64,000 nt of DNA from CAZUAQ01 sp964618455 (GTDB lineage: Bacteria; Planctomycetota; Phycisphaerae; UBA1845; PWPN01). The notes below the pieces were generated by a model. The model was not told the origin of the DNA. It saw nothing but the letters and a program-made list of their open reading frames with translations, and ran no database searches. How positions within the stretch are numbered: the first letter of the stretch is position 1; every line of letters starts with the position of its first letter. A program made the position numbers and the translations under genes. The stretch is from contig CAZUAQ010000001.1 in NCBI GenBank assembly GCA_964618455.1, forward strand, positions 189,056-253,055, given 5' to 3'. This document shows, one piece after another, positions 27,173-34,869 of this stretch.

Positions 27173-28189
27173 ATGTCGATGCAAGACAAACACATACGGG
27201 GGAGACACGGCGCCGAAAATCCGCGCGCCGGGATTTCAAGATGTTTATCGATCACGAATGGCATACGCTCACGTCCATGGCGACGTGGTATTGGGCATGC
27301 GCGCCGGGGGGCCATGCTGCTGGAAGTGCTGCTCTCGCTCGGGTTGCTGATCTTCGGTATGGCGGTGGTGGGCATGCAGATCCAGTCCGGGCTGAAGATG
27401 GCGGAGATGTCCGATCTGCGCACGCGGGCGGTGATGCTGATGGATTCCAAGTACGCCGAACTCTCGGCGGGCGTGCTCGTGCCGGAGGGACTGGACGAGG
27501 AGATGACCGGGGATTTCGGGATCGCGTACCCGGGCTTCGCGTGGCGGTTGCTGATCGAGCCGACCGACGTGGAGGAACTGTTCCAGATCGAGATGCAGAT
27601 CTGGTACAGCGACGAAACGCGACGGGAGCAGCTCGACGACCCCGAGATGGAAGTGGACTACGAGGAAAACGGAATGCGGCGGGTGATGACCGCGTATCGT
27701 CTCTACGCGAGGCCGGCGGACGTGGATCTCGAAGCGGACTACGGCATCCCGCAGGAAGTCCTCGACGAACTTTCGGGAGAGGTACCGATTCCGGGATTCG
27801 ATCCGAACAGCATCGATCCCCGTCAGCTTTCGCAGCTCGATCCGGAGATCCTGCAGGAATTCCTGCCGATGCTCGAACAACTGTTCGGCCAAGGGGCGGA
27901 CGTGAATTCGATCAACGATCTCGGCCAGGAACTGAACCGGCCGGGAGGTCCCGGTGGGCGTGACGGGCGCGGGGGGCGCGAAGGTCGAGATGGACGCCGT
28001 GGAGGTCGGGACGGTCGCGGGGGCGATCGCGACGGACGGGGGGGAGACCGTGGTAACGCGTTCGGGGCCGAAGGCGGCCCGCGCGGTGAAGACGGTCAGG
28101 ACGGCGGCCCCCGGCGGCGGGGCGAAAATCGGCGCGGGGGTGATCGCTCAAGCGACGGCGAAACGCGGCGCGGAAACGGGGGACGGTGA
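27173..28189 (+). CDS. gspI: Minor pseudopilin, GspI-like, with Arg/Gly/Asp-rich C-terminal tail
   Basis: A pseudopilin of about 338 residues; GspI is normally near 120. An unusually long basic leader of about 46 residues precedes the site ARRG/AMLLEVLLSLGLLIFGM, with Ala at +1 and Glu at +5. The globular part runs to about residue 250. The last 80 or so residues (27935-28186) are low complexity, built from repeats such as GRDGRGGREGRDGRRGG. The ATG at 27173 is chosen because GGAGAAGG lies just before it; ATG 27161 is an alternative. Its stop shares an A with the gspJ start codon, showing translational coupling. Confidence 0.85.
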   Translation: MSMQDKHIRGRHGAENPRAGISRCLSITNGIRSRPWRRGIGHARRGAMLLEVLLSLGLLIFGMAVVGMQIQSGLKMAEMSDLRTRAVMLMDSKYAELSAGVLVPEGLDEEMTGDFGIAYPGFAWRLLIEPTDVEELFQIEMQIWYSDETRREQLDDPEMEVDYEENGMRRVMTAYRLYARPADVDLEADYGIPQEVLDELSGEVPIPGFDPNSIDPRQLSQLDPEILQEFLPMLEQLFGQGADVNSINDLGQELNRPGGPGGRDGRGGREGRDGRRGGRDGRGGDRDGRGGDRGNAFGAEGGPRGEDGQDGGPRRRGENRRGGDRSSDGETRRGNGGR

Positions 28190-29244
28190 TGCGACGATTC
28201 CAGGAAAACGTCATTCGCCGATGGCACGAGCCCAGGCGCGCTGCGTCTCGGCGGAAATCGGGATTCACCCGTCGCGCGTTCACGCTTCTGGAACTGCTGC
28301 TGTCACTCTTCTTGATCCTGGTGATCCTGGTGATGGTGTACCGGTTCTACCAATCGTCGATGATGACGCGCGAAGCCGGCAGCGAGGTGGCCAAGGAAGT
28401 GATGACGATGCGGGCGATCCTGTCGGGAATCGCGGAAGACATCCGCCACACGGTGGACCAGGTGCCGGGGGATTCGCTCGCCTTTCGTGGCACCGAGGAG
28501 AAGATCACGATCGTTCGTCTGCGCATGCCGGAGAACTACGCCTTCGAGGAGCACGAATCGATCTACGACGATCTGCCGCCGATGCAGAAGGACCTGGTGC
28601 GCATCCAGTATCACCTGCTCGAGCATCCGGAGTTGGAGGATGAAAACGGCGAGCCGCTGGTTCTGGGCTTATGGCGCAACGAGCAGAAACGGTTCGATCC
28701 CAACCCGAGCTTCGTCGTTGAAGAAAATGAAACGGAAGAAGGGCTCGACGGGTTTGACGAACTGGAAGAGATGGATGACTCGGAGACCGAAGAGGTCCCC
28801 ATGATGGAAGGGGAGATGATCGCCCCGGAAGTGAAGTACCTGAAATTCGAATACTTCGATGGCGTGCAATGGCGTGACCGCTGGCAGGTGGCATACGAAG
28901 CGCCGGACACCGGCGGCGAGGACGCATCGGTGGACCCGGAGGCGGAAGCCGAGGAAGGCGAGAACGTGGAGATTCCGGCGGTCAGCCAGTCGGGCATCGG
29001 TGGTGTGGGCTACGCGCTGCCGCAGGCGGTGCGCGTGACGATCGGCCTCGTACCGATGACGCCGGAGGAGAAGGACATGGCGTCGGCGATCATGGAGGAC
29101 CGTCAGGAGGAAGAGGAGCTGCTCGAGCATTACGGCGACCGCTACCAGATCGTCGTAAGCATTCCGATCGCCGATCCGACGCTGCTGAGTTCCGTCAAGC
29201 ACGGATTGGAGAATCAGCCGGATCTTCAGATGGGGGGGCAGTGA
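28189..29244 (+). CDS. gspJ: Minor pseudopilin GspJ-like
   Basis: A 351-residue pseudopilin, longer than the usual 200. The cleavage region is FTRRA/FTLLELLLSLFLIL, so the residue before the cut is Ala instead of Gly, while Phe +1 and Glu +5 are kept. The GspJ hallmark EVKYLKFEYFDGVQWRDRWQ lies near residue 225. Two acidic stretches (about 185-215 and 245-265) are inserted in the globular part. The ATG overlaps the gspI stop as TGATG and its own stop overlaps the gspK start in the same way. GspJ normally joins I and K at the pseudopilus tip. Confidence 0.88.
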   Translation: MRRFQENVIRRWHEPRRAASRRKSGFTRRAFTLLELLLSLFLILVILVMVYRFYQSSMMTREAGSEVAKEVMTMRAILSGIAEDIRHTVDQVPGDSLAFRGTEEKITIVRLRMPENYAFEEHESIYDDLPPMQKDLVRIQYHLLEHPELEDENGEPLVLGLWRNEQKRFDPNPSFVVEENETEEGLDGFDELEEMDDSETEEVPMMEGEMIAPEVKYLKFEYFDGVQWRDRWQVAYEAPDTGGEDASVDPEAEAEEGENVEIPAVSQSGIGGVGYALPQAVRVTIGLVPMTPEEKDMASAIMEDRQEEEELLEHYGDRYQIVVSIPIADPTLLSSVKHGLENQPDLQMGGQ

Positions 29245-31292
29245 TGTCGAGTGCAACGATGACGAGTCGATCGCCGAGAAAAATCACGTTCCGCCGCGGG
29301 CGTCATGGAACGAAGCGTCGCGGGATCCTGTTCCTGGTGGCGTTGGCGGTAGTGGGGGTGCTCGCCCTGATCGGCGTGAGTTTCGCCTTCTGGATGCGGG
29401 CGGATCTCGCCTCGGTGGAGGCGGTGGAGAAACAGCAGCAGGCCCTGCGGGCCGCCGAGTCGGCCATCGAGCGTACCGCCCTGATTCTCCGGACCGATCG
29501 TTTCAACGTCGACAACTGGTACGACAACCCCGAGTCCTTCCGGCGCATTCCGATCTGGATGGAAGGCAGCGAGGATGCGGATCTCGGTTCGCTGGCGGAC
29601 CAGGAGATGGAGGAGGGCGTCCGTGCGTGGCGGTTCAGCGTCGTGGGTTACAAGCGCGACGGCGAGGACGCGGAGATTCGCTACGGCATCATCGATGAGG
29701 GAAGCAAGATCAACATCAACACCGCCAGTCGCGAGCAGTTGCTGGCGTTCTTCGATCAGTTTGAGTACGAGAATGTCACGTCGCCGGAACTGGCGGACGC
29801 CATCATCGACTGGCGCGACGAGGACGACAAACCGAACTCCGCCTACGGGGCCGAGAGCAACTACTACTTCAGGCTGAACCCGCGCTACCGGGCGAAGAAC
29901 CGGTACTTCGATACGGTCGAAGAACTGCTGATGGTCAAAGGCTTCAATTCCAACGGCCAGATCCTGTACGGCGAGGATTACAATCGCAACGGCTATCTCG
30001 ATGAGAACGAGGATGACGGCCCGGAAGGCGCGTTCCCTCCGGACGACGGCGACGGCGTCCTGCTTCAGGGCGTGTATCCCTTCCTGACGGTCTACTCCTG
30101 GGACTGGAACACGAGCAACGACAACAAGCCGCGCGTGAACATCAACGCGGTGAGCTTCGCCGAGACCGACGGAACCGACATCCCGGGAACGGAAGCTCCC
30201 GAGGAAGGGGAAGATCCGGAAGTGCCGGCCGAAGGCGAAGAGGAAAACCCGCTGGCCGGATTCGAGGAGAAGCTGGGCAAACTCGCTGCCAGCCAGAGCG
30301 GTATCCCCGAACACATCTATGACGAAGTGCGTCCCGAGGTCATCGAGTTTATCGCCGAGGCGCAGAAGCGCGGTTACCAGTTCCGCAGCATTGGTGAGTT
30401 GATCGGTCTGGAGGTCTTCGAGGACGGCTCTTCCAACACGGACCGGATGTGGCGTCAGTACTACCGCCAGCGTCGCGAAGGTGAAAAGCAGCGCATGAGC
30501 GACGTGGAAGACGAAGAGGGCGCATTCGATGACGAGCGCGCTGGAAGTGATCGGGAAGATGATGAAAGCGACTCCGGGGAGGAAGGTGGCGACGGCGACG
30601 AGCAGGGCGATGAATTCGAGGATGGGCCGGATGAGAACGAGGACCCGTTCGATCGCGACGAGGATGACGAGGAAGAGAAGGACGACCGCCGGAGTCAGAG
30701 CGTTCGCGAGGAAGATGCCGGCGTAACGAATGATGGTCAGGACGATATCGTCGTCGGCAACCCGGATGAGGTGGACTCCGACGATGGCGAAGGCGATCCG
30801 GACGATACGGCCAACAAGGGAACACCGATCATCAGCCCGGTGACGGCGGAAGACATGCCGGTGCTGATCGATCGCCTGACGGCGTTGAACGCGCCGGCGA
30901 TTCCGGGACAGATCAACGTGAACACGGCGTCGGAACTGGTGCTGCGCACGGTGCCCGGTCTTGAGGAAGACGACGTCTCGGCGATCATTGCGAGTCGCGA
31001 ACAGTTGAGCGGCGAAGAGAAGGAAACGACGGCGTGGCTGGTGACACAAGGGGCCTTAGAGCCCGAAAAATACGCCCTCGTGAGCAACGCGCTGACGACG
31101 CGGTCGATCCAGTTTACCATTGACGCTGTCGGATTCGCGGATCACGAAGGCACCTTCAAGCGGATCCAGGCGGTGATCGAGATGCGCGGTCCGATCGCCC
31201 AGACCAAGTACTATCGCGATATCAGCAATCTCGGCATAGGATATCCGGTGCGCGACGACGAGAGGAGCGAGGGTTTTGCGTTTAGCGATTAA
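29244..31292 (+). CDS. gspK: Minor pseudopilin GspK-like, enlarged, with EF-hand-like loop and acidic insert
   Basis: A 682-residue protein; GspK is usually about 320. The site KRRG/ILFLVALAVVGVLALIG lacks Glu at +5, as expected for GspK. Family marks include EKQQQALRAAESAIERTA, IRYGIIDEGSKININTAS and a later QINVNTASELVLRTVPGLEE, both of the helix-hairpin-helix type seen in GspK. An EF-hand-like 12-residue loop DYNRNGYLDENE lies at 29976-30011. A stretch of about 100 very acidic residues lies at 30499-30800. GspK caps the pseudopilus tip and binds calcium in known systems, which makes the extra acidic sites notable. It overlaps the next gene by 17 bases. Confidence 0.9.
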   Translation: MSSATMTSRSPRKITFRRGRHGTKRRGILFLVALAVVGVLALIGVSFAFWMRADLASVEAVEKQQQALRAAESAIERTALILRTDRFNVDNWYDNPESFRRIPIWMEGSEDADLGSLADQEMEEGVRAWRFSVVGYKRDGEDAEIRYGIIDEGSKININTASREQLLAFFDQFEYENVTSPELADAIIDWRDEDDKPNSAYGAESNYYFRLNPRYRAKNRYFDTVEELLMVKGFNSNGQILYGEDYNRNGYLDENEDDGPEGAFPPDDGDGVLLQGVYPFLTVYSWDWNTSNDNKPRVNINAVSFAETDGTDIPGTEAPEEGEDPEVPAEGEEENPLAGFEEKLGKLAASQSGIPEHIYDEVRPEVIEFIAEAQKRGYQFRSIGELIGLEVFEDGSSNTDRMWRQYYRQRREGEKQRMSDVEDEEGAFDDERAGSDREDDESDSGEEGGDGDEQGDEFEDGPDENEDPFDRDEDDEEEKDDRRSQSVREEDAGVTNDGQDDIVVGNPDEVDSDDGEGDPDDTANKGTPIISPVTAEDMPVLIDRLTALNAPAIPGQINVNTASELVLRTVPGLEEDDVSAIIASREQLSGEEKETTAWLVTQGALEPEKYALVSNALTTRSIQFTIDAVGFADHEGTFKRIQAVIEMRGPIAQTKYYRDISNLGIGYPVRDDERSEGFAFSD

Positions 31293-33024
31293 GTCATCGA
31301 GGGGCGGCAACGTCCTGTGCGTCGACTGGGACGAGCGCATGCTGCGCGTCCTGGACGCGGTGACGTCGCGCTCGGGGGTGAAGGTTCGCACCGCCGTCTA
31401 CGTGCCGATTCCGCAGGAGATCACCACGCACGATGCCGAGGGCTTCGGGCAGTTCATCAAGCGCACGCTGGCCGAGCATCGCATTCGCACGCGCCGCGCG
31501 GTGGTGAACGTGCCGCGCCAGGATGCGGTGTTGAACCTGGTGATGCTGCCGGCGGGATCAGCGGACGAACTCGCGTCGATGGTGCACATCCAGGCGGCAA
31601 AGGAACTTCCCTTCGGCAAAGATGAAGCCGTTCTCGACTTCGCGGTCAAACGTATAGAGGATTCGAGCCAGTGCGAGGTGTGGGTCTCGGCGGTGCGCAA
31701 CCAGGTGGTGGATCATCACCGGCGCGTGTTCGCCGCCGCCGGTCTGCGATTGGAGCGCATCGGGCTCCGGCCTAACGCGAATCTCCTGGCGTTGACGGCG
31801 GAAGGCGCCCCGGACGGGCGCACGCTGCTGGTGGACGTGGGCTCGTCGATGACGGAGATCACGATCCTCCGCCAGGGGCGCCTCGCGTACTCGCGGGCGG
31901 CGTCGGTGTCGGTACCGCTCTCCGGGTTGAAGAGCCCGCTGGATGCATCCGGCGTCGACGAGACCTCGGCGGATGAATCCTCCGAGCAAGTGCTCAACAT
32001 GCGCAGCTTCGAGCAACGCCGCACGGCGCTGGACGCACTGCTCGTGGAAGTCGGGCGCACGGTGGAAGCGTACCGGGCGACGGATCCCGGCGCGCAGATT
32101 GACCGGATCGTGCTGGCGGGCCTGGCCGGGACGGATCGGAAAGTGGCCACGGCGTTCGAGCGCCGGTTCAACGCGTCGACTACCGCGTATGTCCCGCCGG
32201 CGCAACTCGAATGGCGTTCGTCGGACGAGCATACGCGGGGCATGTTCAATGCGTGCATCGGACTCTCGCTGGGTAATCTGAAGGAAGGGCTGGACCACTT
32301 CGACTTCCTGCATCCGACGGAGCCGGAGGCGGAGCGGCGTGAGCGCGCCAAACGCGTGCCGTGGTTCGCCGCCGCGGGCGTGCTGTTGACGGCGGGTTTG
32401 ATCTATGCCGCCTACTACCCCATTTCCAGCTTGAAGAGCCGGCACGCCGACATCAAGGCCGAGATCGAGGAGATCGAAGGCGATAAGGATGCGCAGAAGA
32501 AGCGCAAGAAGTTCAACGACGAGTTTGAAACGCTGCAGACATGGACGGAGACGAGCGTTCCGATCCTCGACCCGCTGACGGAACTGGCCAAGGTCTTCCC
32601 CCCGAACGAGAAGGCGTTTGTGACGGACCTGCGTTACGACGACAAGGGCGTGATTTACCTGGAGCTGGCGGCGGTGGACGAGAGCGTGGCGATCGAACTG
32701 GCCAAGCGGATCAACGATATCACCGCGCCCGTCGAGGACGAGAAAGCCGGAAAGACAACGGCGAAGGCCGGGAAGAGCGAGGCAGCGGACGCGGACGAAT
32801 CCGCAGAGCCTGCCACCGCTCCCGCCGAAGGTGAAGATGCGGCTGAACCGGAACCCCCCGGCGACTCGAATGAGGCCGCGGAGAACGAGGCCGACAGTAA
32901 GGATAAGAAGAAGGGTGAACCTCTGTTTGTCGCGACCACCGGTCGCCCGGGCGAGCGGAGGGATGACAATCACTATCGCGTGAAGGACGAGATCGAGGTG
33001 AAAATCCTGAGCATCGCGGAGTGA
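31276..33024 (+). CDS. gspL: GspL/PilM-PilN-like inner-membrane assembly protein
   Basis: A 582-residue protein. Residues 1-340 form a PilM/GspL-type actin-like cytoplasmic domain (VLCVDWDERMLRVLDAV, LLVDVGSSMTEITIL, RIVLAGLAGTDRKVA). One membrane helix follows (about 362-382, WFAAAGVLLTAGLIYAAYY). The periplasmic PilN-like part begins with a coiled coil (about 388-420) and contains an Ala/Glu-rich linker (about 490-545). It would connect the ATPase to GspF and GspM. The start is a TTG at 31276 with GAGGAG upstream; the next in-frame ATG would remove the first strand of the actin-like fold. It overlaps gspK. Confidence 0.88.
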   Translation: MRLAIKSSRGGNVLCVDWDERMLRVLDAVTSRSGVKVRTAVYVPIPQEITTHDAEGFGQFIKRTLAEHRIRTRRAVVNVPRQDAVLNLVMLPAGSADELASMVHIQAAKELPFGKDEAVLDFAVKRIEDSSQCEVWVSAVRNQVVDHHRRVFAAAGLRLERIGLRPNANLLALTAEGAPDGRTLLVDVGSSMTEITILRQGRLAYSRAASVSVPLSGLKSPLDASGVDETSADESSEQVLNMRSFEQRRTALDALLVEVGRTVEAYRATDPGAQIDRIVLAGLAGTDRKVATAFERRFNASTTAYVPPAQLEWRSSDEHTRGMFNACIGLSLGNLKEGLDHFDFLHPTEPEAERRERAKRVPWFAAAGVLLTAGLIYAAYYPISSLKSRHADIKAEIEEIEGDKDAQKKRKKFNDEFETLQTWTETSVPILDPLTELAKVFPPNEKAFVTDLRYDDKGVIYLELAAVDESVAIELAKRINDITAPVEDEKAGKTTAKAGKSEAADADESAEPATAPAEGEDAAEPEPPGDSNEAAENEADSKDKKKGEPLFVATTGRPGERRDDNHYRVKDEIEVKILSIAE

Positions 33025-33098
33025 GACGTTCGTCAGACAAGCATCGAACGCGACGCGCCATCGTGTGCGTCCCCAGCCAGGGTTGGGCAGTGTAACGC

Positions 33099-34694
33099 AT
33101 GAATAAACGTGAACGCATACTGGTGATTCTGATTTCCGTGCTGGCGGTGGCCTTCATCGGCAAGCTGGTGATCGAGAGCTACAGCGAGTCGCTCGATACC
33201 TGGAAGAACAAGGTGGCGTCGGTCGAGAAGAGCAAGGAAAAAGCGGTCAAGGAAATAAGAACGTACAAGGACAATCAGTTCTACTGGACGCGTATCGGCG
33301 AGCAGACGCTGACGAAGGACGCCGCCACGATCGGCAACCTGCTGCGCGAGGACCTGACGCAGATCGCCGAGCAGGCGGGGCTGCGCGAAGTCGTCATCTC
33401 CCCCGGCGGCACGCGGAAGTGGCCGCGATCGAAGATCCAGGGTGCCGATCCGCGCGTGACTGCCGAAGGCCGGCTCGAAAACGTCCTGCAGTTCCTCTAC
33501 AAGGTGCAATCGCAGCCTTATTTCATGCGTATCGGCAAGCTCTCTCTCTCGCCGCGCGAGGTCAAGGACAGGAACGCGAACAAGGTGTCCACGACGGGGA
33601 TCATGGATCTCCGTGTGACGCTCGAGACACCGGTTCTGCCGGAAGAAAAAGACTTCCCCAAGTTCAAGCCGGACCCGGACAACACGCAGGGTCCGGAGCG
33701 CTTCGATCACGACACGCTGGAGCCGTACCTCGCCCGAATCACGCCGAAGCTGTTCAGCGTCTGGGTGCCGCCACCGGAGAAACCGACGATCGTCGCGCCG
33801 CCGAATAACGGTCAGCCCTTCGAGGGGCAGATGGTCCTCAAGTGGCGGGCGGGGCAACGCGCCCTGAAACACATCGTTCACTTCGGCACGACGAATCCGC
33901 CGCCGAAGGTCTCCGACATGCCGGTCAATGCCCAGCAGCCCGCGGCCCAGTACGTGGTGCCGGAAAAGGTCGAAGCCGGTGTGAAGTATTACTGGCGGAT
34001 CGACCAGGAAGGTGAAGGCGGACTGACGGAGGGCGATCTCTGGGCCTTCACGGCGAAGGCGCAGCCTCCACCGACGAAGGCCACGCCGAAGAATCCGCCT
34101 CCGAACGGTGACGTGGTGGCGGGGCGTGTCAACCTGCAGTGGAATCCCGGTCAGCATGCCCAGGAGCATGTCGTGTTCTGGTCGCGGGATGAGAACGTCA
34201 AGGAACTCGCCAAGACGAGGGCAACGACGTATGCCATTCCGGAGAATCTCGAGGCCGGTGCGACGGTCTACTGGCGCATCGACGAGATCGGACCCGGCGG
34301 GCGTACCGAGGGCGATGTGTGGATGTTCCACGTGATTCCGCCTCCGCCGCCTCCGCAGCAGGTGCATCACGGCGACAAGATCGTCGGGCGCGTCTTGAGC
34401 TGGCCGGGAAGCCAGCAGGTGGTCCTGGAGGACAAGTCGCGGAAACCGGACGCCCCGGATCTCCGCGTGGAAGTGGGCGAGGACCTGAACAAGGGAATTC
34501 TGGTGTTTGTGCATCCGGATGGCGTCGTGACGGAAGAGTCGGCGCCGGACGGCAAGACGAAGCTGATCTTCCATCCGCTGGGCAGCACGGTGCAGCAAGG
34601 GCAGGAACTGACCTTCGAGTCCCAGCCGCGGATTTACATGGAAGTCCAGCAACTTCGACAACAGGCTGAGGGTATAACTCAGCGGCCCGGGTGA
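33099..34694 (+). CDS. gspM: GspM/PilO-like protein with two fibronectin-like domains
   Basis: A 531-residue protein. Residues 1-210 look like GspM/PilO: a short cytoplasmic N terminus, a membrane helix ILVILISVLAVAFIGKLVI, a coiled coil and a ferredoxin-like fold (VTAEGRLENVLQFLYKVQ). Two FN3-like domains follow (33784-34060 and 34081-34350), each with the L.W.PGQ.A..H pattern and ending YYWRIDQE..EGDLWAF or VYWRIDEI..EGDVWMF. This FN3 type is common in secreted planctomycete proteins. A C-terminal beta-rich part (about 430-531) follows. GspM is usually about 160 residues. The FN3 domains probably extend into the periplasm and may contact the N-module tower. Confidence 0.8.
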   Translation: MNKRERILVILISVLAVAFIGKLVIESYSESLDTWKNKVASVEKSKEKAVKEIRTYKDNQFYWTRIGEQTLTKDAATIGNLLREDLTQIAEQAGLREVVISPGGTRKWPRSKIQGADPRVTAEGRLENVLQFLYKVQSQPYFMRIGKLSLSPREVKDRNANKVSTTGIMDLRVTLETPVLPEEKDFPKFKPDPDNTQGPERFDHDTLEPYLARITPKLFSVWVPPPEKPTIVAPPNNGQPFEGQMVLKWRAGQRALKHIVHFGTTNPPPKVSDMPVNAQQPAAQYVVPEKVEAGVKYYWRIDQEGEGGLTEGDLWAFTAKAQPPPTKATPKNPPPNGDVVAGRVNLQWNPGQHAQEHVVFWSRDENVKELAKTRATTYAIPENLEAGATVYWRIDEIGPGGRTEGDVWMFHVIPPPPPPQQVHHGDKIVGRVLSWPGSQQVVLEDKSRKPDAPDLRVEVGEDLNKGILVFVHPDGVVTEESAPDGKTKLIFHPLGSTVQQGQELTFESQPRIYMEVQQLRQQAEGITQRPG

Positions 34695-34869
34695 TTCATC
34701 CGCCGGCCGACCGGTGCAATCGCGAAGGGGGTTTGCTTCGCGGCATCGCGTCACGTCAGCGGGCACAGGATGGCGAAGTTCGCCGTCGACCACGAACGAA
34801 ATGAACCAACAACACGACGCGTTCGCCAGTCGGAAATCGGCGGGCGTGATGGATGGAGGTTGCCGACCC

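Noticed and set aside
27935..28186. Frameshift as the cause of the Arg/Gly-rich GspI tail
   Set aside because: The frame runs on to a stop that overlaps the gspJ start exactly as in the next gene pair, so the tail looks like a genuine part of the gene.
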